Assembly (NCBI GenBank): GCA_029237695.1
Contig: CM055275.1
Location: 85,713,088-85,777,087 of the forward strand
DNA length: 64,000 nt
Source: Conchocele bisecta
Lineage: Eukaryota; Mollusca; Bivalvia; Lucinida; Thyasiridae
Direction: 5' to 3'
Of the stretch, positions 31,474-42,295 are shown piece after piece (position 1 is the stretch's first letter; each line of letters begins with the position of its first letter). Under the pieces are notes generated by a model that had not been told where the DNA came from, searched no databases, and was given only the letters and a program-made list of their open reading frames with translations. The position numbers were made by a program, and so were the translations under genes.

Positions 31474-31950
31474 TTTATCCCGTCAACACAGTGCGTATGT
31501 GCCGTGAAACACGGTGCCGTGAAACATCTGTGATATCCTGCCAATACGACCTAATCACTGCGTATAAATATGTGCGGTGGCTGGGGTTATTTATTTTGCA
31601 TTTTAAAGCTATTTCTAGGTGTTAACGGGATAAATAGAATAGTAGATTAGTGCCGTGAATGGGAAAAATATCTGGCGCGGCACGGAAACGGGATGTGCTC
31701 GGCAGAGCCTCGCCCATCCCGTTTCCAGAGCCTTGCCAGATATTTTTTCCCATTCACGGCACTAACCTACTATTCTCTATCTATTTTCCTTATTTCTGAA
31801 CCAAAGTATATGTTGTGACCACTCATTTGAACCGTCTCGGCGAGACGGTTCAAATGAGTGGTCACAACATATACTTCTGATGAGAAATAAAGAAATTTTT
31901 TAGCCTTGCCGGATATTGTTTCCCATTCACGGCACTAACCTACTATTCTC
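31474..31950. mobile_element. C, B and X-carrying B in a row
   Basis: C (31474-31634) with TTATCCCGTCAACACAGTGC, B (31635-31775), then an X-type palindrome (CCGTCTCGGCGAGACGG) bounded by B termini (31776-31950). This is the most complete version of the composite. Confidence 0.85.
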
Positions 31951-32051
31951 TATATCAAGATAAGTCCCAACTTGGGGACAAATATTTTGAACCACCCTGT
32001 ATAAGTAGATATTGTCATTTATAATACATATACGGGTATCGCAGGAAGCAG

Positions 32052-32290
32052 CGGGCCGTTTCACTAAACTTCGTACGACTAAAATGTTCGTAAGTGCAAA
32101 CTTATTATAGTCTGTGAATTTCACATTAACAATGTTTTCTTGTAAACAATGATTGGATTTACATTTATTGAGCATAGGCGTATGTAGCCTATGCTCAATA
32201 AATGTAAATCCATCAATTGAAATTTCCAGACGATCCTAAATTTGCACTTACGAAGAATTCAGTCGTACGAAGTTTAGTGAAACGGGTACC
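32052..32290 (+). mobile_element. F-family MITE
   Basis: GGGCCGTTTCACTAAACTTC to GTTTAGTGAAACGGGTACC, with the centre GAGCATAGGCGTATGTAGCC. Confidence 0.85.
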
Positions 32291-32334
32291 AGAAGCTCGG
32301 ATCAGAACGTAAGAATAAACTGATAGTTTATGAT

Positions 32335-32920
32335 TATGTTAATGGCAGTCTATTTCACGAAAGCGGCCCAAATTTTGCGGCCATATAAACAATTCAAAAA
32401 CAATATTTTTTTCGATAATATTAAATTAAAGGAAAATTTAAGAATGAGCCTGCTTTTTATTTCGTGAAATTTGGTCAAATATTGATTTTATTGCGAAAAA
32501 ACAATTTCCCCATGTTAAATCCCCATAGACATCTTCACAGAGTGAATATGTCTATGGGGATTTAACATCGGATTATTTTTTAGAATTTCAGTAATCCTGG
32601 ACCGATTTTCAAAATGTAACTTTTGTTTTCTTAGTTAGATCATTTACAAGCTATCTAGCTAGGTTTCGGAGTCAATTTCCAAAATTGTTCGTGTTTTGAC
32701 TCCTCCCACAACTCCTCTACCTCTTTTTCCCCCCATGTTAAATTCCCATAGAGAAATCAATTTTTCGTAATAAAATCAATATTTGACCAAATTTCACGAA
32801 ATAAAAAGAAGGCTCATTCTTAAATTTTTATAAAATTAACATTATCAAAAAAAAAATGTTTTTGCATTGTCTATATAGCCGTAAAATTTGGGCAGCTTTC
32901 GTGAAACAGACAGTAATTAT
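32335..32920. mobile_element. T-family inverted pair
   Basis: A minus-orientation T half, from GTCTATTTCACGAAAGC, meets a plus T ending TTTCGTGAAACAGACAGT. The centre at about 32505-32575 is a CCCATAGACAT...ATGTCTATGGGG hairpin. Confidence 0.7.
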
Positions 32921-33361
32921 GTTTCTTATGTCGCGGTCTCTGCAGCCTATGATAATATGTCTCATGTCTCATGTCTCATAATGGGCAATTCAACTCCCAA
33001 GTAACAAAGGAGCCAAAGATAAAAACGTACCCGATAGCCAAACCAGGCAAATCGTGATTCCTATAAGGAGAAACCCCTATCGTTAATGTACGCCGTCGCG
33101 CTCGCCGGACCAATCACCCACTATATACAAATAAAATATATTTAAACCAAGTCAGGTATTGGGCGGAACGACATCCAACCTTTTTTTTCGAAGTGCATGT
33201 CGATGGCTGCAATTGTTACAAATTTGTATTGCAATATGCCGTTGAATGGGATGTGAATTAAATTATGTCCATATGACCTATATTGAAATACATACCAAGG
33301 TTTATTTATCGTAACTTTAAAAACTTGCTGACGTGAAACGTGCTAGAAGCTAAAGCTATAT
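32921..33361. other. Mostly unique sequence
   Basis: A short TGTCTCATGTCTCATG repeat near 32960. No gene recognised. Confidence 0.4.
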
Positions 33362-33703
33362 GTATGGAAGCGTCCTGGTGCCAATGCTAAAATAGTGTTA
33401 TCTCCTAATTAGGATATACTGTATCTCCTAATTAGGAGTTATTATCTCCTAATTAGAACTTACTATCTCCTAATTAGGACTTACTATCTGTGTCAATGCT
33501 AAACAAATGTTGTATCTCCTAACTCCTCATTAGGAGATAGTAAGTCCTAATTAAGTGATACAAAGCCCTAATTAAGAAACAGCAAGTCCTAATTAGGAGA
33601 TGATATCTCCTAATTAGGAGTTAATATGTCCTAATTAGAAGATACTATCTCGTAATTAGGAGATAAAAATATTTTAGCATTGGCACCAGCACGCTTCCAT
33701 ATA
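33362..33703. mobile_element. J-family element
   Basis: The terminal repeats are TATGGAAGCGTCCTGGTGCC and GGCACCAGCACGCTTCCATA. The interior is a dense array of TCCTAATTAGGA palindromes separated by AGTTA, GATA and ACTTA. Confidence 0.9.
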
Positions 33704-33828
33704 TATGTGATACATATCAGAAACCATAAAAATATACTAAACTAATTGATGATTATACTCAATGGTTGTGCATAGGTTGTGTATATCGCTGATATATGTG
33801 TTGGCATGACAACGTCAATGCAATGCAG

Positions 33829-34072
33829 GGGCCCGTTTCACTAAACTTCGTACGACTAAAATGTTCGTAAGTGCAAAATTATGATAGTCTGTAAATTTCA
33901 TATTAGCAAAGTTTTCTTGTAAACAATGATTGGATTTACATTTATTGAGCATAGGCTGCATATGCAGCCTATGCTCAATAAATGTAAATCCATACATTGA
34001 AATTTACAGACGATCTTAAATTTGTACTTACGAACATTTTCGTCGTAGGAAGTTTAGTGAAACGGCCTCTGA
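33829..34072 (+). mobile_element. F-family MITE
   Basis: GGCCCGTTTCACTAAACTTC to AGTTTAGTGAAACGGCC. The central palindrome CATAGGCTGCATATGCAGCC is intact. Confidence 0.9.
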
Positions 34073-34076
34073 TCTG

Positions 34077-34316
34077 TAGCCTATTTCACCAACATTGCAA
34101 AGAATATTTATCTAGCAAAGTATACTTTGAGGGAGTAATCATTTATTTTTCCAGAAATTCATTATTTCATATAGAACTAACCACTGCATATATTTGATGA
34201 TTAAAAGTATGCAGAATTATTATACTGAATTTATAACATTATCACAGCCAAAATATCCCTCAAAGTATACTTTGCTAGATAAGTATACTTTGCAATGTTG
34301 GTGAAATCGGCTACTG
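34077..34316. mobile_element. H-family MITE, central hairpin arm lost
   Basis: TAGCCTATTTCACCAACATT to AATGTTGGTGAAATCGGCTA. The hairpin half after CACAGCCAAAATA is deleted. Confidence 0.85.
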
Positions 34317-34372
34317 GAGCTATACCACTCATAAAAACACATAAACCCCATTTCTCCAGTCACAGCCATATT
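34317..34372 (+). mobile_element. D-family right end
   Basis: AACCCCATTTCTCCAGTCAC and the following AGCCAT match D, cut by H at its left. Confidence 0.65.
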
Positions 34373-34505
34373 GAATGAAAGAATGGTCTCCAGGTTTTTT
34401 TTAATCCTGTTTCTTTCTCCGCTTTGGCGATGGTTACGGTCTAATTCATCTCGCCCCGGTTCGTTTCGCCCCAGTTCTTTTAACCCCAGTGTATCTGACA
34501 AGGGA

Positions 34506-34780
34506 TACATAGCCGCCTGCGTTAATCTTGTCTAGATTATGAAAGCTTCTGAACATATATTGCCAATACCAATAGTTTGTCAAGCGATTTGATTGTCTGA
34601 GTCTGAGCTTTTCAAACAGCATGATTGACTGAGCCTGAGCTGGTTCCCAGCTCAGGCTCAGTCAATCATGCTGTTTGATTTCAAGCACAATATTCAAGTA
34701 TATTCAAGCACAATATTCAAGTATTTTGAAATAAAGAAATTGACAAATATTTGCCATGTTAGCGCAGGCAGTCGTGTATA
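34506..34780 (+). mobile_element. N-family MITE
   Basis: ACATAGCCGCCTGCGTTAAT to GCGCAGGCAGTCGTGTATA. The central hairpin is GACTGAGCCTGAGCTGGTTC and its complement. Confidence 0.85.
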
Positions 34781-35559
34781 AATATGTATACATAGTTATA
34801 CCGCAACCATTGCTCCATGTAGCGCAATAAAGGGGGTTGAATACATGCTGTGTATATCTGAAGTAACCTAATATACATGACGTAGCCTAATATACATGAA
34901 GTGCCGTTTTTTGCCTTTATTTGTTCACCTTTGACCCCTAATCGCGGCCTCTGATTGGTCAGTCTCAATTCAACTGTGGAGTCTAAAAAGCCAGCATGTA
35001 TTGAATTGTACCGGGTATGGAAAGTGTTCGAGCCAATTTCCACCCTTAAATATAAGCCGAATATAATATAATATAATAGAATATAATAAAGTTGACCTTA
35101 AATAAATCGGACAATGTGTGTCTAGGGATGGTGCTTTGTTTTGCATACGACTCACGTCCGACCGCTCAATGTCAAGGTCATTGAGGACGTATGTTCACCT
35201 TGTTTGTAAAGCAAAACTGTTAAACGTTTTTTATTAGTATTATCTAGGCTGCCAGCGAGGGGATTATTTTAGTGTTAATGATATCCTTGTTTTAACTAGC
35301 GTCTATAAGGGAACCTGCTATATAAATGTTGGTATGATTTAACAACAAAATATAAATATAAATAAATATAGTTTATTTCATTCTATTGTTTACTGATACG
35401 TGTTTAGCGAAATCGCATAACTAATGTGTTATCCGTGTTTATCGTAGTTTCTGATATTATATACTTGAAAATAACGCACGTGTGTGGGAATTTGATCAAA
35501 TAAAATTGGGTGAATGTTTGATATAGGCCAGTTGCCGTGCAGGAAGCGAGAACCATTCA
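34781..35559. other. Unique sequence with TATAA microsatellite
   Basis: A TATAATATAATATAATA run lies at about 35058-35080. The rest shows no family match or exon signal. Confidence 0.4.
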
Positions 35560-35672
35560 ACATATGTGGCTGTGACTGGAGAAATGGGGCTTATATGTTT
35601 TGCGACCAATGTAGATCCAGATCAGCCTGTGCATCAGCAGTGGTCGCAATATCCCATTTCTCCAGTCATCTG
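35560..35672 (+). mobile_element. D-family element, internally deleted
   Basis: ATGTGGCTGTGACTGGAGAA to CCCATTTCTCCAGTCA. The middle 120 bases of full D are missing. Confidence 0.8.
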
Positions 35673-36164
35673 TGAAACAGTCTCTTTAAAAAGGACGCTA
35701 TTCGATTTTGAGACAAGCCATGTGATTTTGTACCTAAGAAGATTTTTTTGCGTTTTTTCATGAAACAATATTTACAGAAATTTTTATATTTTTTTGCGAA
35801 TGACGGCGAAAGTTGACGAAATTTTCATAGCCTATGAATAAGTCCGCAACTTTCGGTTTCATTTACGGAATTTGTCTAAAGTTTGTAAATAGTTTTCATT
35901 TTTCTTAGGAGCAAAATCACACTCCTCTTATATGGTGGTTAGTAAGACGTCGCCATGGTGATAAATATGTGTTTTATTTTAAATACCATCTATAAATATC
36001 ACGTAATCTGATTAGCTGATGGCCACAAATTAATGAACGGAACAGGTACATCTTTGCTGTTGGTGAATTTCCGCACTTCATTTTCAATGTATCGTTCTGG
36101 GCACATTGCCTACGTGTGACGAACATATTACAAGATACACCAATCTAGTTAAATTGGATAGGAC
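35673..36164. other. Unique sequence
   Basis: No repeat family or gene signal recognised. Confidence 0.4.
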
Positions 36165-36498
36165 GTTACGCAGCCGCCGGCGCTAATCTTGTCAATATTT
36201 GAATTTATTTTTATTCCGAAATACTTGAATATTGTGCTTGAAATCAAGCAGCTTGATTGACTGAGCCTGATCTGTTCTACAGCTCAGGCTCATCCAAACA
36301 AACTGATAGATTGCGAGTTGAGATTGCCAATACGTGAATATTGTGATTGAAATCGAGCAGCTTGATTTGCTGAGCCTCAGCTGTCCTACAGCTCAGCCTC
36401 AGTCAAACAAACTGCCCGATCGCGAGTTGAGAAATACCAATACGTGTTCAGAAACGGTGACGTCTTGGCAGGATTAACGCAGGCGGTTGTGTAAATTG
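36165..36498 (+). mobile_element. N-family MITE with internal duplication
   Basis: TACGCAGCCGCCGGCGCTAA to AACGCAGGCGGTTGTGTA. The segment ATTGAAATC(A/G)AGCAGCTTGAT with CTACAGCTCAG occurs twice. Confidence 0.8.
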
Positions 36499-36680
36499 TT
36501 AAATCGGATCTGATTCTATAATGTAAACCCGGTAGTGCACATTCTGAATTGAAGACGGAGCCATAATCGATCATATTTAGTATATTACTGCATTTGAAAG
36601 TTATGATTGACACAACGTGCGTTATTCTCCGCTTAAAACAAAACCACACGGACTATAGATACAATATTCTTTATTCTTTG

Positions 36681-36897
36681 TTAACCCATTACATGCGGAA
36701 TACACCTTTACGGGTATGAACTGTTTTTATTGTTTTATTAGCGTTATTTCTCATTGAAAAGTATATGTTGTAACCACTCATTTGAACCGTCTCGACGTCC
36801 AAATGGTGGTGACGACATATATTTCTGAGCTCATATAAAGAAAATATTTAGGAGTTTCAACAAATAAAATGGCGTGTCCTCAGCATGAAATGGGTTA
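36681..36897. mobile_element. X-family hairpin MITE
   Basis: TTAACCCATTACATGCGG to GCATGAAATGGGTTAA. The central palindrome is decayed on the right arm. Confidence 0.75.
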
Positions 36898-37089
36898 AGG
36901 ATTTTGTGAATTTAAAGTATGCAACAGAAAATGTGAACTTGAATGTGAAAATATTCAACATTCGATTCTGAGTTGAGAAAGTGTGATAGACAACCATTTA
37001 TGCCTCAAATATAAAGACATATAAAGACAGCTATTCAAAAAATTAAATTACATCAAGCGAGAAAGTGTGATATAAACACAGTTATGTCT

Positions 37090-37410
37090 CAACTATAGAC
37101 AACGGATGAAGACTAGTGTATTTATGTTTTACCTCTAATGACTTTTTGAAAACAGAAACATCAGCAATTTCAATTTCATCAAGCCGGCGTATACTTTCGT
37201 CTATTGAATGAACGTAGACTGTATTTATGATTTTCCTCTAATGACTTACGAACAGGAAACTAATTGTTTTCAAAACAAAAACATCAGGGAATTCAATTTT
37301 ATCAAGCCGGCGTATTCTTCCTTTTGTTAATTGAATGTATAGTGTATTTATGATTTTCCTCTAATGACTTATGAACATTAAAATGGAAAATAAAAACATC
37401 AGCCATTTTG
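37090..37410 (+). repeat. About 120-bp degenerate tandem repeat
   Basis: ACATCAG, then ATCAAGCCGGCGTAT, then TTTATGATTTTCCTCTAATG, recurs at about 37157, 37281 and 37396. Confidence 0.65.
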
Positions 37411-37485
37411 CAATAGTGATCACGGTATAATACTAGTACCCGACCTACACTGTGCAAGATGCGACTACCCGTGAAATGTGAGTTA

Positions 37486-37705
37486 TACAGTAGAGCCTCT
37501 CTAACCCAGACACACAGGCAGTCTGTGTATCCTTATCATTTTCTATGGGTTTCATTGGTGTATATTTATGATGATAATGCCTGTTAAAGTTCGCAAAGCA
37601 CAGCAGCATACCTTGGCATAGTCTGATTTACAGTGGTACATCTCTAAACCGGACACTCTGTGGACCTCCCAGGGTGTCCGGTTTCGAGAAGGTACCACTG
37701 TACTT
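37486..37705. mobile_element. E-family element
   Basis: TACAGTAGAGCCTCTCTAAC, an interior with TTCGCAAAGCACAGC, and the terminal hairpin CCGGACACTC..GGGTGTCCGG, ending GTACCACTGTAC. Confidence 0.75.
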
Positions 37706-37711
37706 TAAGGT

Positions 37712-38078
37712 AGCTAAGCTACTATGGGAATTTAACATGGGGGCTAAAAATAGATTTTTTTGAAAATAAATTTGTTTTCTTAGTTACATCATTTGCAAGC
37801 TATCTAGCCATGTTTCGGAGTCAATTTCAAAAATGTTTCGTTTTTTTACTCCACCACCAGCCATTCCACCTCTTTTTCCCCCCATGTTAAATTCCCATAG
37901 GAAAATCGTTTTTTCGCTATAAAATCGATATTTAATGAAATGTCATCAAACACAAAATTGTGGGGAGGGCAGCTTATTTGTTATTGGTGAAAAAGTACTT
38001 ACATTTCAATATTTTTTAGATTTAATGTGTTTAATAGTCAAAAGTTCGTGGGAAAACGTGGAACAGACAGTAGTATGT
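37712..38078 (+). mobile_element. T-family element
   Basis: GCTATCTAGCCATGTTTCGG, CCCCATGTTAAATTCCCATA and the GTGGAACAGACAGT end. Parallels 32600-32920. Confidence 0.65.
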
Positions 38079-38104
38079 AATGGAGCCTCAGACACATTTT
38101 GTAT

Positions 38105-38235
38105 TTAGATGTATTGGTGTTTAACGGCCTACCAACAGCTAATGCCATTTAAAGCCGGCCAACGGGTCCGATCCCTATGTGACCGCTGCATTGGGGATAA
38201 AATACCAAAATCAGAATAGAATATTTACATCAAAA
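38105..38235 (+). mobile_element. Z-family short repeat
   Basis: GGTGTTTAACGGCCTACCAA through ACGGGTCCGATCCC, ending GAATATTTACATC. The worn GGTTCGATCCC-like motif suggests a SINE origin. Confidence 0.6.
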
Positions 38236-38242
38236 TAAATAG

Positions 38243-38485
38243 TGGAACCTCTCTAAACCGAACATCCCAGGGACTCCATTGTGTCTAATTTAGATGGGTA
38301 TCATTGTCCTGTCTGTTCATAACATAACAGAAAATGACGACAATTTGCCATATCGATGGTCTAGTAACATAAGGTCGTAACTGCTATGCTATAGCATAGT
38401 TACGACCTTATGGTACTAGACCATCGATATAGTGCTTAATTACAGTGGAACCTCTATAAACCGACACCCTGGGGACCTCCGTATG
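38243..38485. mobile_element. E element split by W hairpin
   Basis: GTGGAACCTCTCTAAACCGA at 38243 and again near 38445. Between them 38350-38432 is a W palindrome with TCGATGGTCTAGTAACATAA arms. Confidence 0.7.
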
Positions 38486-38596
38486 AAATCAGCAATCTAA
38501 TTTAATAAACATCATAGTAAATAAACGTATGACGTTTCAAGCCAAACCGGCTTACAGAGATAGTAGCTACCAGAAAACTGTAATGGAAATATGGGA

Positions 38597-38646
38597 CAGA
38601 CAAGCGGAGAGACAGACGGACAGACGGACAGACGGACAGACGGACA
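38597..38646. repeat. GACAGACG microsatellite
   Basis: (GACGGACA)n run 90 bases upstream of the sushi exon. Confidence 0.9.
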
Positions 38647-38736
38647 TAACTCGGCATAGCCTCGTTTCTTATGTAATCAGCAAACTCGTTTAATAAACAT
38701 GATATTTAATCATCAAATCCTCGATGTACATTGCAG

Positions 38737-38928
38737 CCGTGTGTCCCTCGCTGTACATCGCGGACGACGAGGGTGATCTTGGGTTATCTACCTTCAATCG
38801 GTCCGTCGGCGCCATTGTGCGCTTCTTCTGTCCGCAAGATGGCTATCGCCTGTATGGACCAGAAGTCGTGGAGTGCCAGTACTCGAAGCGTTGGAACGAC
38901 ACCATACCGAAGTGTTTTCCAGCTTCAG
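38737..38928 (+). CDS. Sushi/CCP domain exon of a single-pass membrane protein gene
   Basis: This exon encodes one complete extracellular sushi (complement control protein) domain, a fold used in protein-protein binding on cell surfaces. It shows the four-cysteine pattern: Cys in VCPSLY (38742), FFCPQDGYRLYG (38829), VECQYS (38874) and IPKC (38913). The GYxLxG and W-x(4)-P-x-C landmarks are also present. NRS is a possible N-glycosylation site. The acceptor is TGTACATTGCAG and the donor TTCAG/GTTAGT, both in phase 1. Phase 1-1 is the usual symmetric phase for CCP exons. It joins in phase to 42109-42295. The signal-peptide exon and any other CCP exons are not visible, so the gene is partial at its 5' end. 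Confidence 0.85.
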
Positions 38929-38984
38929 GTTAGTCTCCTCCAATTGTTTTAGTGAATGTTGTTGGGGGTAAGGCATGTCAACAG

Positions 38985-39125
38985 CTACATGTAAGGTCAT
39001 TCTAGGGACGGTCCAACGGGTTCGATCCCGTTTTCAACCTGCTGCATTGGCGGGGGTGGGGAGGGGGGCGGGTGGGGGCTGGGAATCAAACATCAGAACG
39101 GAATATTTACATCGAAAAACATATA
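38985..39125 (+). mobile_element. Z-family short repeat with G-rich tract
   Basis: GGTCCAACGGGTTCGATCCC, then CCTGCTGCATTGG, a G-rich run (39048-39081) and GAATATTTACATC. It lies in the intron after the sushi exon. Confidence 0.6.
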
Positions 39126-39154
39126 TATTCACCCCTGAAATTAGTCCTCCAATT

Positions 39155-39425
39155 GTACACAACCGCCTACGTTAATCTTGCCAAAACGTCAACGTTTCTG
39201 AACATCTAATGGCAATCATCTCAACTTTTCACAGATTATTACCGTGTCTGAACATCAATTGACAGTGCCAACTCGCAATCAAGCAATGTGATTGTCTGAG
39301 CCTGAGCTGTAGCACAGTTTAGGCTCAGTCAATCAGGTTGCTTGATTTCAGGCACAATATACATGTATTTTCCAATTAAGAAATTGACGAATGTTGACAA
39401 GATTACCGCAGGTCGTGGTGTAACT
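39155..39425 (+). mobile_element. N-family MITE
   Basis: TACACAACCGCCTACGTTAA to CCGCAGGTCGTGGTGTAA. Central hairpin around CTGAGCCTGAGCTGTAGC. Confidence 0.85.
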
Positions 39426-39462
39426 GGAAACCATTGATCTTTGTTTACATAGCTACCACAGT

Positions 39463-39958
39463 GAAACCACAGGCATTCGGCGTGTTTCGGCTTGCATCGG
39501 TATAACTCTATATATATGAACAAGGCTTCTAACTTCGGTCGGGCACGACCTCGTATCACGAATTCCGCTATTTTATTAACGCTAATGTGAATATTTTGGC
39601 GGAAAGTGCACATGTTCTATTGAGAATTATTGTCATCTTGCTAAAATAACATAGTTAGAATATATTTATGCAAATTATATCGAATTACAGCTCATGTTGC
39701 TAGGTCGGACACAACCTCGTTACATAACAAAAGAAATAATGTGTTTAAAGCTCTAACGTCAGTATTGTAGTGGCAAATTCATATGATCATTTGAGAATTA
39801 TCGTTATCCTGCAGAAATACATAGAATGCACAGAACATTACAATTTTAAACATATTATTTTGTTATGATACGAGGTTGTGTCCGACCAAAGTTAGAAGCC
39901 TTGTACATATACATAGAGTTATACCGATGAAAGCCGAAACATGTCGAATGCCTGTGAG
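39463..39958 (+). mobile_element. O-family element, full length
   Basis: Long terminal inverted repeats of about 90 bases, from CACAGGCATTCGGCGTGTTT to its complement near 39957. They include GGTCGG.CACGACCTCGTATC. The interior has no coding content. Confidence 0.85.
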
Positions 39959-39984
39959 TGAAACGCCCTAATGAAATAGAACTA

Positions 39985-40420
39985 CACTACCGCCTGCGCT
40001 AATATTGTCATATATTTGTCGATTTTTTTACATTGCAATATTTTTTAATAATGTGCCTGAAATCAAGCAACTTGATTGGCTGAGCCTGAGCTGTTCTACA
40101 GCTCAGGCTCAGCCAATCAAATTGCTTGATGGCTAGTTATCATTGCCAGCTCATGTTCAGAAACGTTCATATTCTGGGCAAGTTTATGTACCGCCAAACT
40201 GCTCAGGCTCAGCCAATCAAATTGCTTGATGGCGAGTTGTCATTGCCAGCTAATGTTCAGAAACGTTGATATTCTGGGCAAGTTTATGCACCGCCAAACT
40301 GCTCAGGCTCAGACAATGAAAGTGCTTGATTGCAGTTGGCACTGCCAATAGACGTTGATAATCTGGGCACTGTCAACTGAAGTTCAGACATCTGGGTAAC
40401 GTCAACCAACCACCCCACCA
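39985..40420 (+). mobile_element. N-family MITE with 100-bp tandem triplication
   Basis: N starts ACACTACCGCCTGCGCTAAT. From 40101 a 100-base unit beginning GCTCAGGCTCAGCCAATCAA repeats at 40201 and 40301, the last copy diverged. Confidence 0.8.
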
Positions 40421-40436
40421 TAATAGGGGCTGCGGT

Positions 40437-41073
40437 TAAAGGGGCATATCATATTTTGAAAAAAATACCATAAGAAATAAAAAAAGGTGTTCACCATGGC
40501 CCTATGTAAAGTGGTTTAAAGGTACATGCCCACTCAGGCACACAATGTTCCGTATATCAGAGACATCATCTGAGACATATTCTGGCAAAATAAACATTAA
40601 TTCACCATTACTCTACGTATTAATTGGCATTATTATACATTTTATATCGGACGTAACTTTCCACACTGATATCAGGGGCTATAACCGTGTTTCCTTAAAA
40701 TGTTAACGGACAATACTATTTATTCTCTGTATTTATGTTTTGATGTGCATGATCATACATTATAATCTGTCGAACATATTTTTTCAGGTGACGTATTTAA
40801 ATAGTATAAATAATTAAAAAATATCATGCCTCATTTGCAAAGGAAAATAGCCCGATACCACCGCGAGTCACTATTAGTAAAATAAATATTACTAAATGAT
40901 TATATCTGTATAGCGGGCACGCGTGATGTTTAGAACTGGTGGAATAGTGACACAATTATACACTTATGTACTTCCTATAAAGAACAATTTGTGCCTACTA
41001 AGTGGGCATGCACCTTTAATTGAAGAGATATGGCGATACGAGGACCACTGTAAGTTGTTTATTATGCATGCCA
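40437..41073 (+). mobile_element. V-family element split by I
   Basis: TTAA then AGGGGCATATCATATTTTG. V stops at TTAA (40516-40519) and resumes at 41016 with TTAATTGAAGAGATATGGC. Compare the uninterrupted GTTTAATTGAAGATATATGA at 43982. Confidence 0.85.
40520..41015 (+). mobile_element. I-family MITE inserted in V with TTAA target duplication
   Basis: AGGTACATGCCCACTCAGGC to AAGTGGGCATGCACCT, 496 bases, with TTAA on both sides. The empty V site carries a single TTAA, which is the signature of piggyBac-type insertion. Confidence 0.92.
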
Positions 41074-41075
41074 TA

Positions 41076-41250
41076 GAAACTCGATGGCCGCGGCCCGCAT
41101 GTCGCGCCCGCCGAGGCGTTGATGGTATACCAACACACGTTAACCAAAAGCTTTAACCAGGATGCACAGCTCGATATAGTCGGCATATTTGAGCCAATGT
41201 GCTGACTATATCGCGCTGTCCGCATGCGGGCGCGACAAAAGTATCGGACA
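41076..41250 (+). repeat. Q-family repeat
   Basis: GCATGTCGCGCCCGCCGAGG, then CTGACTATATCGCGCTGTCC. Confidence 0.65.
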
Positions 41251-41261
41251 TTTAAATGGTC

Positions 41262-41420
41262 GCACTTTATTTATTTAATGGTGTTTAACGGCCTGTCAAC
41301 AGCAGAGGTCATTTGAGGCCGGGTTAACGGGGTCGAATATCATATTCCGCCTGTACAGATGGGGTTAAATCCCAAAATCCCAAAATCCCAAATTCAGAAC
41401 TGAATATTTACATCAAAGAG
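41262..41420 (+). mobile_element. Z-family short repeat
   Basis: ATGGTGTTTAACGGCCTGTC through TTAACGGGGTCGAAT, ending GAATATTTACATC. It has a small AAATCCCAAAATCCC run. Confidence 0.6.
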
Positions 41421-41428
41421 ATGTGGAG

Positions 41429-41567
41429 GATATTCATATGTTTACAACGAATAATTATGACATATATGTTCAATTGTTCATCTCGTGGTGTGAAATGTCC
41501 ATATATCATGAGTGCCTAAAGGCATGAACATATATGTCATATTCGTTGCAAAACTATGAATATTCTA
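41429..41567. repeat. Long imperfect hairpin
   Basis: ATATTCATATGTTTACAACG pairs with CGTTGCAAAACTATGAATAT, and TGACATATATGTTCA with TGAACATATATGTCA. Confidence 0.7.
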
Positions 41568-41799
41568 TTTATTATATACCACTCCATGGAAATTAGCAGT
41601 TTTTTAGACTGTATACGGTAATGAATGTGTATTTGCAGCCTATAACTGCAGATGCGCGTTATGAATATATATAGCGGAAGTAGTCGTATTTTCACCGGAA
41701 ATTGTTTATTTCATCGATGAGAACATATGAATTTTATTTACATCGTATAACTATGTATTTCATGGGTAGGTATATAATAAATATTCAGCCGTGAAATTA

Positions 41800-42036
41800 G
41801 AAGAACCTGATATGGTCAAACCAAACCACTCCAGCGTGAATTTGCCCGACTTGATAAAAGTCTTTGATACATTTAGAGCTTTGTTTCTGCATTTGCACAG
41901 CATATGGGCAATGTATGTACATGAGGATGTGATAACACAGTTAGATCACGTTCGTCCGTATGTACGATCGATAATCCACTCGCTAAAGCTCGCGGATTAT
42001 CTCTCGTACATGCGGACGAACTGTGATCTAACTGTG
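41800..42036 (+). mobile_element. Y-family element
   Basis: GTTAGATCACGTTCGTCCGT pairs with GCGGACGAACTGTGATCTAA. It contains CGCGGATTATCTCTCG. It sits 72 bases before the transmembrane exon. Confidence 0.65.
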
Positions 42037-42108
42037 GCTTACATCCCTCTTTCGGCGCACACAAGTAGTTAAAAAAATCATGTAATCGTATAAATCTTCT
42101 GCATGTAG

Positions 42109-42295
42109 GTTCGCTACCAACCACCAGCACGGAGCAAATGAGTACAATATGGCCGTCAGAAACGGACGACGTGGACAGAGCTGCCGTGGAAACGGTGGTA
42201 TTAATACTGTTTGCCACCGGAGGTGCACTTATCCTCTCGCTAATAGTCCTGCTGGCCTGCATACTGCGTAGTCACAAGAAACACAGAGCGGAAAG
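42109..42295 (+). CDS. Stalk and transmembrane exon of the sushi membrane protein
   Basis: The acceptor GCATGTAG is entered in phase 1, matching the phase-1 donor of the sushi exon. The frame gives a short Ser/Thr-rich stalk (SLPTTSTEQM), an acidic juxtamembrane segment (SETDDVDR), one hydrophobic helix of about 25 residues (VVLILFATGGALILSLIVLL) and a basic stop-transfer (RSHKKHRAER). The donor is GAAAG/GTAGAG in phase 2, matching 42907. The layout indicates a type I single-pass plasma-membrane protein. The acceptor's pyrimidine tract is weak, so support rests mainly on the phase match and the clear transmembrane segment. Confidence 0.75.

Noticed and set aside
41791..42262. 93-codon plus and 129-codon minus frames before and across the transmembrane exon
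   Set aside because: The plus frame is Y-element sequence. The minus frame is the antisense shadow of the transmembrane exon.
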